Assembly (NCBI RefSeq): GCF_001039355.2
Contig: NW_019774225.1
Span: 266,877-319,441 of the forward strand
Source: Lingula anatina
Lineage: Eukaryota; Brachiopoda; Lingulata; Lingulida; Lingulidae
DNA length: 52,565 bases
Reading direction: 5' to 3'
Numbering within the stretch: position 1 is the stretch's first letter; every line of letters starts with the position of its first letter. Of the stretch, positions 27,994-41,229 are shown piece by piece. The position numbers were made by a program, and so were the translations under genes. Under the pieces are notes generated by a model, which was not told where the DNA came from, did not search any database, and saw nothing but the letters and a program-made list of their open reading frames with translations.

Positions 27994-30988
27994 CCTTTCT
28001 AACACTAAGGTAAATGAAGTTATAAAAGATAACTCCTCTCTATTGTATATTTCAGCTTGAGAAGAGAGACATAGGAGCTGCACAAACTCTCAGAGCTGCC
28101 CTAACAAAAGTGAGCATTGTGTTGGGGTTTACATCTTCCTTAAAAAAAACTTGATATAAAGTATAACATATATCTTGTGTTCAAGAAGGTGTTCTTATAA
28201 TGAGTTGTATTTCTTACCTATAAAAGAACAAAATGTGGAATAAGACTCCTTCTCTTATTGTAATGACTCTGTATACATTGTCATTACTCATTATTAGACA
28301 TTTACATGAATCATAGCAACATTTTTTGCTGTTTTTTTATCACCAAGTTGCTCAGGGCTGTTTTTTTAACAACGATAATAGACCTAATTCTGTGAATTAT
28401 GATACTGATGTGTTTTCCCCTTCAGTGATCTGGTTTAGTTAAGGTGAATATTAAGTTGAATTTATCTTCATTTGTCACATGTTAATGTCACAACACACTG
28501 TTTAGGAAAACCAGGAAGTGGTATGCTTGACATGTTTTTAAAGGTGTTTTTTTAGAGGAAAGTGGGTGTTTTGCCTTCGATAATGTCCTGATGATAATAG
28601 GTCTTTTGAAATTACCAGAGTACTTATAAAGGGGACAGGTGTGGCACAAACTATATATGTGTGTGTGATATAGCTTATAAGTTACCACTTAAAGTGTGGA
28701 TCACCATTTTGATAAAAGTGAGCTGCAGAACCTTTCTATATGAATTTGATAATTGGATTCTAAGGCTTTCTATATAATAGGGAACGGCAAACTCCAGCCA
28801 CATGATGATAAGAAATGTAGTGTATAATGGCAGCACTGGTCCAATGTAAAATGCCAGTAAAATGAAAGCAGTGTCAGTAAATTTTTGTAAAAATTGACAA
28901 ATTCAGTACTGGTCACTATATCTGGTTTGGGCCAGAAGATTTTTGGACCCTAGTGCCCTAAAGAGTTAGTAGGCTAAAATGCTAGTTGGCTAAAAAGGTT
29001 TAAGCACAGACTAAAAAGACGTCAGGATTTGTATATCATCTTTAAGTCTTCATCATTTCAGGCTGAAACTAACCACCCTGGACTGGCTTATGACATGGTG
29101 AAAGGCATCCTAAGGAAAGCAGAGCTGGCAGGAAAAGTAGACATGTGTGAAAGTCTTCTCAGGTTAGAGGGACTCAACCAGTCAGATGGTGAGTGGCTCA
29201 GAGAACTGACTCTAGTGGTCTGATGGTTTATGGCTTGTTGTGTTGATATGTTATGTTCTTTCTGTATTTTTATTTGTAACAATTAGTTAAAATTACTTCC
29301 TGTTTGCATTTGTATTACTGAAAATATTGAGTGTGTGATATATTTATATGTATGATATATATATACATGAATTTGAATTTTTCGCACTTTATAGTGTTTA
29401 GACTAATAATCTTAAAAAATATTCTTTTTGTCCAAAGAAATCAGTAACTTTTTAAAATTCTTCTAATCTGATAATATTATCAGATCTTCTTATTAATTGC
29501 CTTGGACTGATAGCTAATAGCACACATTTTTTTAAGGCATGGGTTATTATTATTATTATTTTATTTATTTATTCATTTTTCGCTGCCAGAGTTCCGCATT
29601 GATCGTCCAGAACCAGCCTTCCAGGAGCTCAACCAGCAGTCTGCCACACTGAAGAAGATTCTGAGCAGGATCCCAGACGAAATTTATGACAGAAGAAAGT
29701 TTTTAGAAACTATTAAGTAAGTTCTGCACAGTCTGAATTCTCCTTAAAATCCCATGTTTTATTCTTAACAGGATATTACTAAGGGAAAGAAAAGCTCACC
29801 ATTTTGTGAAAATTGTTTAATATTTTTTTTCCTTGCCGTGCAATCATATGTAATCTTTGGCTGGAAAAGTTTTTAAAGTAAAACATTGATGCCATCAAAA
29901 GTATCCTCCATTGAAAGCAGTTATAACATTCAGTTGGAATATAACTCAAAGATGGTTCATGACCTTAAAATTGTAGCATTAGTTTATCATGATTGACGAT
30001 ATAATTTCTTCGCTCCAGGGACATAGCTAGTGCCATTAAAACTTTACTGGATGCAGTGAACAGTGTAGTCAATTATATACAGGGACCAGAAAATAAGCAG
30101 GTACTTGTATAGTTATCTGACCTCAAAAATAAAATACTATTATTATTTTCTAAAATACTATTATTTTTTAACTTGACCTTATCACTTTAATTAACTTGAA
30201 AAAGAAAAGCGACTAGCAGTTTTACCATATTAATCTTTTTCGCTAAATTGGGGAAATATGAAGGATTAAAACTATAAGGCAGGATCATAGATGGTGAGCA
30301 AGACAGGGGGTAGTGTGAAATGTATAATAATTATAATAATTATAATTATTATAATAATTATAATTATTATGATGTGTCAGTTTAAAAGATGAAGGGGGGG
30401 GGGAGGATAATTTTTATACAAATGTTCATATGTTGTTCTATTGCCTTTTTGCAGTTACTTGACCAGAGGAAAAGAGAATTTGTGAAGTATTCCAAAAGGT
30501 TTAGCAACACACTTAAAGAATTCTTTAAAAATAACCAGTGAGTATTTGAGAGTTACTTTTATTCAACTACGTAAAAATGCATTAGAAATAGAGGATGTGC
30601 AGCTAGTTTGAGTTACTGTACTGGAAAAAGTGCAAGAATTAATTAATACAACTTGTTTGAAAACTGACTGTCTGACTGTCGTGCTTTATAAACTTTTCTG
30701 TGATTTATGTGAAATTTTTATTGTCAGACTTTTTTCCATAAAGTGAAAAAAAAGCACTACAGAGAAAATTGTTAATTATAATAATTATTACCACTTTTGT
30801 TCTATGTTTTTGGTATAATATTTCTATAACAATTTGAACATTTTAAGCCATAATATTCTGTTATTTCTGTGTCCAATCATTAAACCATGTGCATTTGTAA
30901 TTCCAGGAAATCGGACGTATTTCTCAGTGCAAACTATCTGGTCAATCAAACCAGTGTGATAATGAAGACTGTGAAAGCAGCTTGCTGA
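27200..30988 (+). CDS. PDCD10: Programmed cell death protein 10 (CCM3)
   Basis: Seven exons: 27200-27271, 28056-28109, 29062-29188, 29590-29716, 30019-30100, 30455-30537 and 30907-30988. They total 627 nt and 208 residues; human PDCD10 has 212. All junctions are GT-AG and in phase. Family landmarks run the full length: AAQTLRAAL near residue 33 in the N-terminal dimerisation helices, NHPGLAYDMVKGIL, then IDRPEPAFQELN, LKKILSRIPDEI, TIKDIASAIKTLLD, KREFVKYSKRFSNTLK and a C-terminal SANYLVNQTSVIM in the four-helix FAT-homology domain. PDCD10 is an adaptor that dimerises with GCKIII (MST4/STK24/STK25) kinases and links them to the STRIPAK phosphatase and CCM complexes in the cytoplasm and at the Golgi (family knowledge). 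The start ATG matches the family N terminus after a slightly shorter leader. No defect seen. Confidence 0.96.
27963..27990. repeat. (CT)n microsatellite
   Basis: Pure CT run in PDCD10 intron 1, about 65 bp upstream of the exon 2 acceptor; it may extend the polypyrimidine context. Confidence 0.9.
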
Positions 30989-33296
30989 CTTTGAACATTG
31001 TGCTGGTTGTGACAAAGCAAGGCACACCTAACACATTCTCTGCATCCCTGTGCAGAGTAATATATGAATAGTTAACTGCCAGATCTAGTAGTCTGATTAG
31101 ATGACATCTTCCAATGTGAGAATATAAAAGAAGAGGATTATTTTAGACTGCTAATTGATATATGCATAGGGAGATCTGTAGTGTGTTGTTGAGGACTGAT
31201 GGCGGAATCAGAATAATTATTTAGTAAATTGGTTCACGAGTTGACTGAAGTTGAAACTTTTGAGGCATTTTTGGCACAGGCTAGGTGAAAACAATGTGGA
31301 TGATTGGTTTCTGTGGCCATCAGATGAAATATTTTCTGCAGCAAACTATTTTCGTATGAGCAGAACAGTATGAAAAATCAACCTTGACTCTTCTGAAGGT
31401 CAAGGTTAGACACTATTTTCGAGGTTTTTGCTTTAGACGGAGGAGTTTCAAGGGCAGCTCATGACATGCTAAAATCTTCACTGACCAGAGGGACAACTTG
31501 AGAGAAAATGGCAACCAATTATCATATATAAAAGCTATATTTATAAAAGGTCATTACGTTCTAGAATGAAAAATGGTTGGAAATTTTCAGGAGTTTGATG
31601 ATTCATTAGGTATGGCCATGTTATCTATTAGAACACGAGGAATGGAAGTTCAGTTAATTGCTTAGTCTACTCATTGAGGTTGTTTTGGCATGAACTTGTA
31701 AGCTTATTTCTAATGCAGCACTGGAATCCTATGGTATAGGTTCTCAAGCAAATGAATATAAATAGGTGCTTCTCACTTTAAAGTGGAACCAAATTTTAGA
31801 GGAAAAAATGACAAAATTAGTTGCACTTACAAAAAGTAGTAGTGGTTGCTAAACCAAAATTAGGGAAATTAGCTTTTATATTTTGATAAGATCAGACAGG
31901 AGTTATTGTTGTTCAGATGTAGATACTGCAGTAATGTTAGCCAATAATAAGAAATATCTAGCATATTGTTAAGTAATGCTTGTAGACGTGTGATAGTTCA
32001 GGTTGTTTCAAGCTCCTAAGTTCAGATTGTAAAATACGTAAAAAGAAAGCTTGTGAAAATATGCTCACCTGAACTTGTGAATGAGCAAATTTCTGCAACG
32101 AAGCCGTTTGCTTTGATCTTGAAGAATTGGGTAATACTAGATGACTTGAAACGATTGCTTTCAATTAAACTTAGCATATAACGCATATAATATGCTGCAC
32201 TTAAAAAATCTGTAGCTCTTAGTACAATCTAAGAAATTTGGTCGAAAAGTTTGTTAATTGAGGAAATATGATTGCATTTGAAGCTTTGAACTGCTGATTT
32301 GAAATGTGATCATGTTATCTGGTCAACATTATCCAAAGTAAAAAGGATATTTTTATTTGTATGTATATGGCATTTATAAAACTACCCAAAGGCATATTTA
32401 ATGCAGATATATTTTACTCCAGATAGTTGGGAAAGATTGCTGTTAATTTTAGTCTTTTCCCTTGTGTATTATTTGTTTGACAGGTATATTTAAGGACTTA
32501 ATTTAAAGTTTGCACCTTTTGGCCATTGCATTAATACATTTGATTGCGTCCCCTGCAAGTTAGAAGAAATTGTCCATAGAATGTTGGTCTAAAAATCTAG
32601 TTTCACTGTATCCTTATCCAAGGTATGACAAGGTATTTAGTATGTTCATTTTTGCAGCCTGTACAATATGTCATTGTTGGCACATTGGTTGTGATTTTTT
32701 ATCTGTAATTCCGATTAAAATTTGTATCTCGGGCAGGGGCCGAGCTTTGAAGTATGCATATAATGAACATGTGTCCTGTCAAGGGGAGTGCATGGGAATA
32801 GCCCATTTTGTAGGGAGGGGAATAGAACAGCCCATATTGTTACCCATATTGAAGTCACTGTATTGAATAAGATTTGGAAATTAATTAATTTATTTACTTC
32901 AATGAACAGTACTGTTATAATTGTTAAGAATATGCAGCACCATGGTATGTATGAACTATTAATCAAAACAATACTGCTACAAAGTATATCAAAACAGAGG
33001 GACAATTAAATTTTCTGAGGCCGAGAATACACTAGAGGCACTGTATTACTGTATTAATTTGAAAATAGTTATAAATATTACTGATAAATAATAAATTAAA
33101 ATGAATTACAATTCATTTTTTTTTTTTTTTTTCAGATTTTGAACTATTTTGGGTTATTGGATGTAGACTCATCCACACACAAATTTCAAGCACATCAGGA
33201 TCTGTGTTTGGACAGTTCCCATTATCCTAGATATTTTTGAAAAAAAAAAAATTGTCTGCCGACTCCTTAACACTAGTTTCAAACTTGAATCTAAGA
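30989..33296. other. PDCD10 3' UTR and tail-to-tail intergenic region
   Basis: 2.3 kb after the PDCD10 stop with no credible coding exon. A plus-strand AATAAA at 33090-33095 is a candidate distal poly(A) signal. It lies about 250 bp from the minus-strand AATAAA at 33340-33345 that would end the opposing AGFG1 3' UTR. A run of about 15 T follows at 33118. Confidence 0.4.
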
Positions 33297-34680
33297 AAAT
33301 GCCAATAAGATGAAAACAGAAATCTTACGTATCAAAATGTTTATTTCATATAGTGAGAAGATTAACTTTGACACTGAACAGATAACAAGTTAATAATAAT
33401 ATTAATAATGATAATAATGAAGGTGCTTAAACCCAGTAAAACAAACTATGGCATCCTATAATTATAATAATACTTACACAAGACTTGGACAACACTGGAG
33501 GTAAGCAGTTTCACTTTCACTATTACTAACAAGTGCTCAACAGACTGCATTTAAAAAAGAGAAAAAGCAAATGCTTCATGATGTTTTCATTTTTATCTAC
33601 AGCTGGTGCCACCATGCTGGTTTTTCATCACATCATATTACGTCATTTATTTTTAAAGATTTGTCAGATTGTCCCCCACTTAGTACAGAAGACAAATATT
33701 CCACAAAGCCCTCACCCCCCCCCCCCCATAACACCCCTTACCCTTAAATTAAAACCTCCACCCCACCCACCCACCCTCCCCTTTTTACCACAGGTATCTA
33801 GCAGCATATTAATGAATGAAAACATTCAACAGCATTTCCACTATTTTCTCCACTCTTGATTACCAATCAATCAGAAGAAAAAAGTATTAGAAGAATTAAA
33901 CAACCCCTAACAATTCACCAAGGTAGGTCTACTGATTTTTCAATGACATTTTTTTTTACTGAAAGAACACAAATTCCCAAATAAATGCTTATAACTGTTC
34001 TTCTCACGCCGCAGGTTTTATACCACACATATTTTCACTCCAACTGCAAATGAACAAAACAGTCAAGTTTTGGCAATTTGTATAAGCAATCAAAATATCT
34101 ACCTTCATTTAGAAGCACCCTATGCATACTGGTTCTCCACTCCACTCCCTACTGTACAACTTTTCATAAACAGACAAATGAAGTGGAGAGCAGCATTTTA
34201 CCAATACAATATTAGGTTGAAAAGAAGAGGAAGAGACGCACAATTTATTATAATATATTACCTCTACGTGTAGTTGTGCAGTACCTTTGGAAGTTTCTTC
34301 TTATACGCACCTTGTTGTACACCCCATTACAAGTCCTAACCCCCTTTTAAATTAACCCTCCATATAGTAATATACTGTGCAACAAAGACCCTTTGCATTA
34401 ATATTCTAGACTTCATTCAAACCAAGTTGCAGCTTTGGTCTGTATCATAAACTTTTCATCTTCCAAATTTTATTTTTGAACTCACAATGTCTGTCCATAG
34501 ATCACATCCATGCCAATGTAGTGTGAATTATAAATCCAGTCTTTTGTAAAGAAATGTGTATGTATTACATGGATGTTGACTAACCTTCATGAACATTTCA
34601 ACCATGTGATCATATAATACTCAACAGTTATCAAATGATCATTTAGTATTGTGTTAGCAGGGGTTCCTGTTATATACTTA

Positions 34681-34894
34681 GGGCGCATTCCCATAGATTT
34701 TAGATCTATCTATCCCCGTGGGGAGTCTCACTAGATTACTGTCAAATAATTCGGCTTTAATGTCAGTCCTGCCTACTACAAGCTGTAAAGGGGTAATTAA
34801 CTTTCGTGCCCGCTCGGCTGCCAGCTATTTAGCGTGAATCCCCAGGAAGTTAGGTCGATCTAGTTGGATCGAACTAATCTCTGGGAATGGGGTC
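34681..34894. mobile_element. Harbinger-like MITE, copy in block 1
   Basis: A 214-bp element with imperfect terminal inverted repeats (GGGCGCATTCCCATAGATT against the complement of the right end, GACCCCATTCCCAGAGATT) flanked by TTA on both sides (34678-34680 and 34895-34897). TTA target duplications and G-rich termini fit the PIF/Harbinger type. It has no coding capacity and lies in the AGFG1 3' UTR region. Confidence 0.6.
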
Positions 34895-36826
34895 TTAGTG
34901 TGAGGTTAACAGTTACTTCAAAACTGGTCAGGCACTTTCTCTAAGCAGAACTGTGCATTCAACAAGTACACGAACAGTCTACAATTTTTGCCAATCAATT
35001 TGCTTGTGTGAAATGATATTTTGTTTTAAATGGTACACACCTGCAGGGCTATTAATTTTGGCAACCCTGCATCTTTGTTGGGATATCCCCCCCCCCCCCA
35101 AAAAAAAAAAAAAGAAAAAAAAAATGATCCCCACCCTAACAGCATGGTTAGTAGATCAATGTGCAAACAAAAGTCCTTTTTAAATATAACATTGTTAAGC
35201 TGGGTCCTTGAAATAGTCTTGAATTATACCCCTTTTCAACCACTCTACACCACCCAAATTAACACATAGTGGTATCCTAAAAAATTCAGCCCAAGATTTA
35301 CATCTACAATATCTTATACATTCTAACTATTTACATTAAATATATTTCATAGTCATATGTATATATTTATATATATATTAGAAAATAAGCAATATACCTA
35401 AAATACACCTTGGGTTTGAAGTACCTTTACACCAAAAAGAAAGAGAATATTAAGCTTCAATGTGCAAAGTACCATATAATTTTCCACTCATAACAGACGA
35501 CATTGCAAGTGCAACAACAAAAAGCAGCAATGAATTCTGGGTAAGTTATCCCATAATATTCAGCATCACGTCTTTCCCATAATTTCAAAAACTTTTATAC
35601 TTTTTTCTTGCCTATAGTTGCAATATTAACGTTCTAACTACTCATAATTGTGCTCTTATCTGGACGTAGAGTAATCACAATTTAAAGGAAAACATCACCG
35701 ACTCTCTCGAGCAGGTTTTTTGACAAGATTTTCAATTTTTCTGTAGATTTTTTATAACTTATCATTTCTGTAACTTATTATATATTTAAAGTGAAATGTT
35801 GGCAGGTATAATTTTCATTTCTATTCATTTGGAATATTTCTGTCACAAAGTTACGTAACTACTGGGAAAGTCTGATAAAATAATCAAACTTACTAGATTG
35901 CAGCAAGAGAAGTTTGTATTATAGCAATTTATGTCGAAGCATTGAAGTATCATTTGTAACAATACACTGTGCCAGACATGTTAGTACAGTGAGCAGTCTA
36001 CAGGCATCATAAATCGCCCCTTGCTATGCAGTGTGCTTATAAATACAATGGCTTCCTTTCAGGATATCTTAATCATTCACAGTAATAAAATTTTGAAATA
36101 CTCTGGAGCCGATGCTTTCAACTGGGTTTCCCTGCTCAGTGCAATACGGACATAAACAAACAAGACACTTATTTTCTCCTAAAGATGGCAGCACTGGTCC
36201 CAAAGCACCTTCACAATGACATCGTGGACTGTGTCAAGCAGTTCCAATACATTTTTTTATCACGTCTGACACACACACTTCAAGCATGACTGTTCCAACA
36301 AACTCCTAATCTAATGTTTACCTTTCTACACACACTGCATCAAAAATCTTTCCAGTCTCACAATGTTCTATCGAGTGGCACATCTTTTTATCACCATGGT
36401 ACACAATATGGCTGACCACCACGCCTGTAGCAGTTTCGATGCTTCGACCAGTTTTGAAACTGCACAACAAAACACCTTCCTTGTCTCACCTTTCTCCATC
36501 AGACCAGTTTATACACAGCATTTTTCACAATGATGCACAATTTGCCTTTCCAATCTACTGATAAAATTTCCACCGTCTTAAATTGCAGCAAATATATCCC
36601 GGTCTCACAAATTACAGAGATACTTTGGTCATACATATCTGGTCATATATTTATATATATAACTGTTGTATCTCCCAAACGTATAATACAAGAAGGGTTA
36701 AGGCAGTTCTAGTACTGGTCACATTCTCCAAGCAGGGAGACCCAAACATGGCTTTGTAGTACAGTTATCGTAGAAGGCTGAGCATTATGGAATTCTAAAC
36801 AGTATGATATGGTATACTATCAGATG

Positions 36827-36886
36827 TTAAAGGAAAGGATTTGTGGAACCTCCCCTGGGAGCTGTGGACTGCTGGGCGGCCATGTT
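36827..36886 (-). pseudogene. AGFG1: Extra copy of the terminal AGFG1 exon
   Basis: 60 nt encoding NMAAQQSTAPRGGSTNPFL plus stop, preceded by an intact acceptor; it repeats 40781-40840. It is open and could in principle be spliced, but lies 3' of the first copy in transcript order, beyond a complete 3' UTR. Because it sits in the N-joined duplicate, it is more likely the other haplotype's last exon than a real second one. Confidence 0.8.
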
Positions 36887-37267
36887 CTGTGGATAAAAAA
36901 AAATCAAAAGATGCACTGAGTTGATACTCTCTCTATTGCACTCTTTAAATGTGTCAGGCCCCATTAAACAAAAAAACTTATGTCAGGGTTCTCTTGCTAA
37001 GTTACATGTGCACATCTTACCTTATCAGGAACAGCATTTCAGCACTCTCATAGAAATCCTAGTCAACTTAACCAGAGAATCGACTTCAGTTCTTTTGTGA
37101 AACTGGGGCCAGGTCTTAATATTTTGACATGTGGTGACAAGAAAGTGACAAGAACCTCCACTTCTTTATCTTTAAAACAACTTAAAATCTACTATAATAA
37201 TTAGAGAAAATTCTGTTTCAACTAAACATTTTCATCCGGTGTAGTCATTACTAAACAAGTCAGAGAN

Positions 37268-40200
37268 AAATGCCAATAAGATGAAAACAGAAATCTTACG
37301 TATCAAAATGTTTATTTCATATAGTGAGAAGATTAACTTTGACACTGAACAGATAACAAGTTAATAATAATATTAATAATGATAATAATGAAGGTGCTTA
37401 AACCCAGTAAAACAAACTATGGCATCCTATAATTATAATAATACTTACACAAGACTTGGACAACACTGGAGGTAAGCAGTTTCACTTTCACTATTACTAA
37501 CAAGTGCTCAACAGACTGCATTTAAAAAAAGAGAAAAAGCAAATACTTCATGATGTTTTCAATTTTATCTACAGCTGGTGACACCATGCTGGTTTTTCAT
37601 CACATCATTAATTTTTAAAGATTTGTCAGATTGTCCCCCACTTAGTACAGAAGACAAATATTCCACAAAGCCCTCACCCCCCCCCCCCCAATAACACCCC
37701 TTACCCTTAAATTAAAACATCCACCCCACCCACCCTTCCCCTGTTTTCTACAGGTATCTAGCAGCATATTAATGAATGAAAACATTCAACAGCATTTCCA
37801 CTATTTTCTCCACTCTTGATTGCCAATCAGAAGAAAAAAGTTTTGAAAGAATTTAAAAACCTCTGACAATTCACCAAGGTAGGTCTACTGAATTTTCAAT
37901 GACCCATTTTTTTTTTTACTGAAAGAACACAAATTGCCAAATAAATGCTTATAACTTGTCTGCTTATATCATGCTGCATGTTTTATACCACACACATTTT
38001 CACTCCAACTGCAAATGAACAAAAAAGTCAAGTTTTGGCGATTTGTATAAGCAATCAAAATATCTACCTTCATTTACAAGCACCCTATGCGTATTGGTTC
38101 TCCACTCCACTTCCTACTGTACAACTCTTCTCAAACAGACAAATGAAGTGGAGAGCAGCATTTTACCAATACAATTAGGCCAACGAGAAGAGGAAGAGAC
38201 GCACAATTTATTATAATATATTACCTCTATGTGTAGTTGTGCAGAACCTTTGGAAGTTTATTCTTATACATACCTTGTTCAATACCCCATAATAAATCCT
38301 AACCCCCTTAAAAAAATTAACCCTTCATATACTACACAACCAAGACCCTTTCCATTCTGAACTTCATTCACGCCAAGGTGCAACTTTGGTCTGTATCATA
38401 AACTTTTCATTTTCCAAATTTACTTCTGAACTCATGTCAATCCACAGATCATAACCATGCTAATGAATGACCAGTAAGTAAGCATGAATTAGAAATCCAG
38501 TCTTTTATAATGAAATGTGTATTATTACATAAGCTGGATGTTGAATAATAGTCATGAACATTTCAACTGTGTGATCATATAATACTCAACAGTTATCAAA
38601 TGATCATTTAGTTTTGTGTTAGCAGGGGTTCCTGTTATATACTTAGGGCGCATTCCCATAGATTTTAGATCGACCTATCCCCGTGGGGAGTCTCACTAGA
38701 TTACTGTCAGATAATCCGGCTTAAATGTCCGTCCCGCCTACTACAAGCTGTAAAGGGGTAATTAACTTTCGTGTCCGCTCGGCTGCCAGCTATTTAGCAT
38801 GAACCCCCAGGGAGTTAGGTTGATCTAGTTGGATCGATCTAATCTCTGGGAATGGGGTCTTAGTGTGAGGTTAACAGTTACTTCAAAACTGGTCAGGCAC
38901 TTTCTCTAAGCATTCTACTAGTACACGGACAGTCTACAATTTTTGCCAATCAATTTGCTTGTGTGAAATGATATTTTATTTTAAATGGTACACACCTGCA
39001 GGGCTATTAATTTTGGCAACCCTGCATCTTTGTTGGGATCTGCACCTCCCCCCCCCTTCCAAAAAAAAAAAAAAAATGATCCCCACCTTAACAGCATGGT
39101 TAGTAGATAAATGTGCAAACAGAAGTCCTTTTTAAATATAACATTGTTAAGCTGGGTCCTTGAAATAGTCTTGAATTATATCCCTTTTCAACCACTCTAC
39201 ACCACCCAAATCAACACATGGTGGTATCCTAAAAAATTCAGCCCAAGATTTACATCTACAATATCTTGTACATTCTAACTATTTACATTAAATATATTTC
39301 ATAGTCATATGTATATATTTATATATATATATTAGAAAATAAGCAATATACCTAAAATACACCTTGGGTTTGAAGTACCTTTACACCAAAAAGAAAGAGA
39401 ATATTAAGCTTCAATGTGCAAAGTACCATATAATTTTCCATTCATAACAGACGACATTGCAAGTGCAACAACAAAAAGCAGCAATGAATTCTGGGTAAGT
39501 TATCCCATAATATTCAGCATCACGTCTTTCCCATAATTTCAAAAACTTTCATACTTTTTTCTTGCCTTTAGTTGCAATATTAACGTTCTAACTACTCATA
39601 ATTGTGCTCTTATCTGGACGTAGAGTAATCACAATTTAAAGGAAAACATCACCGACTCTCTCTCGAGCAGGTTTTTTGACAAGATTTTCAATTTTTCTGT
39701 AGATTTTTTATAACTTATCATTTCTGTAACTTATTATATATTTAAAGTGAAATGTTGGCAGGTATAATTTTCATTTCTATTCATTTGGAATATTTCTGTC
39801 ACAAGGTTACGTAACTACTGGGAAAGTCTGATTAAATAAACAAACTTACTAGATTGCAGCAAGACAAGTTTGTATTATAGCAATTTATACGTCGAAGCAT
39901 TTAAGTATCATTTGTAACAATACACTGTGCCAGACAAGTTAGTACAGTGAGCAGTCTACAGGCATCATAAATCGCCCCTTGCTATGCAGTGTGCTTATAA
40001 ATACGATGCCTTCCTTTCAGGATATCTTAATCATTCACAGTAATAAAATTTTGAAATACTCTGGAGCCGATGCTTTCAACTGGGTTTCCCTGCTCAGTGC
40101 AATACGGACATAAACGAACAAGACACTTATTTTCTCCTAAAGATGGCAGCACTGGTCCCAAAGCACCTTCACAATGACATCGTGGACTGTGTCATGCAGT

Positions 40201-41229
40201 TTCAATACATTTTTTTATCACGTCACACACTTCAAGCATGACTGTTCCAACAAGTTCCTAGTCTAATGTTCACCTTTCTACACACACTGCATCAAAAATC
40301 CTTCCAGTCTCACAATGTTCTATCGAGTGGCACATCTTTTTATCACCACGATACACAATATGGCTGACCACCATGCTTGTAGCAGTTCCAATGCTTCGAC
40401 CAGTTTTGAAACTGCACAAAAAAACACCTTCCTTGTCTCACCTTTCTCCATCAGATCAGTTTATACACAGCATTTTTCACAATGATGCACAATTTGCCTG
40501 TGTCCAATCTTCTGGTTAAATTTCCACCGTCTTAAATTGCAGCAAATATATCCGGGTCTCACAAATTGCAGAGATACTTTGGTCATACATAACTGGTCAT
40601 ATATTTATATATATAACTGTAGTACCTCCCAAATGTATAATATAAGAAGGGTTAAGGCAGTTCTAGTACTGGTCACATTCTCCAAGCAGGGAGACCCAAA
40701 CATGGCTACGTAGTACAGTTATCATAGAAGGCTGAGCATTATGGAATTCTAAACGGTATGATATGGTATACTATCAGATGTTAAAGGAAAGGATTTGTGG
40801 AACCTCCCCTGGGAGCTGTGGACTGCTGGGCGGCCATGTTCTGTGGATAAAAAAAAATCAAAAGATGCACTGAGTTGATACTCTCTCTCTATTGCACTAT
40901 TTAAATGTGTCAGGCCCCATTAAAAAAAAAAAAAAAAAAAAAAAAAAACTCATGTCAGGTTCTCTTGCTAAGTTACAAGCGCACATCTTACCTTATCAGG
41001 AACAGCGTTTCAGCACTCTCATGGAAATCCTAGTCAACTTAGCCAGAGAACCGACTTCAGTTCTTTTGTGAAACTGGGGCCAGGTCTTAATATTTTGACA
41101 TGTGGTGACAAGAAAGTGACAAGAACCTCCACTTCTTTATCTTTAAAACAACTTAAAATCTACTATAATAATTAGAGAAAATTCTGTTTCAACTAAACAT
41201 TTTCATCCGGTGTAGTCATAACTAAACAA
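37268..41229. repeat. 3.97 kb direct duplication, copy 2 (AGFG1 3' end)
   Basis: Second copy of the block, in line with the upstream AGFG1 exons, so it supplies the last exon and 3' UTR used in the gene model. Its poly(A) signal on the minus strand is at 37311-37316. Similarity to copy 1 stops near 41229, where copy 1 meets the N. A 27-nt A run at 40922-40948 is expanded relative to copy 1. Confidence 0.95.
38646..38859. mobile_element. Harbinger-like MITE, copy in block 2
   Basis: Same 214-bp element at the matching position of the second block, with TTA on each side and a few base differences from the first copy. Its presence in both blocks shows it was inserted before the two sequences diverged. 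Confidence 0.6.

Larger units (their letters stand above)
33297..37266. repeat. 3.97 kb direct duplication, copy 1 (AGFG1 3' end)
   Basis: This block is repeated at an offset of 3,971 bp as 37268 to about 41229, the two being separated by a single N at 37267. The copies differ by scattered substitutions and short indels, a few per cent by eye. Shared content on the minus strand: the last AGFG1 exon, a 3' UTR of about 3.5 kb, a poly(A) signal (33340-33345 here) and a 214-bp MITE. Copy 1 is continuous with the PDCD10 side. Copy 2 is continuous with the rest of AGFG1. Confidence 0.95.

Noticed and set aside
34953-35269. Pro/Lys-rich frames around 35.0 kb
   Set aside because: They are created by C and A homopolymers in the AGFG1 3' UTR copy; the matching region of copy 2 does not keep the frame.
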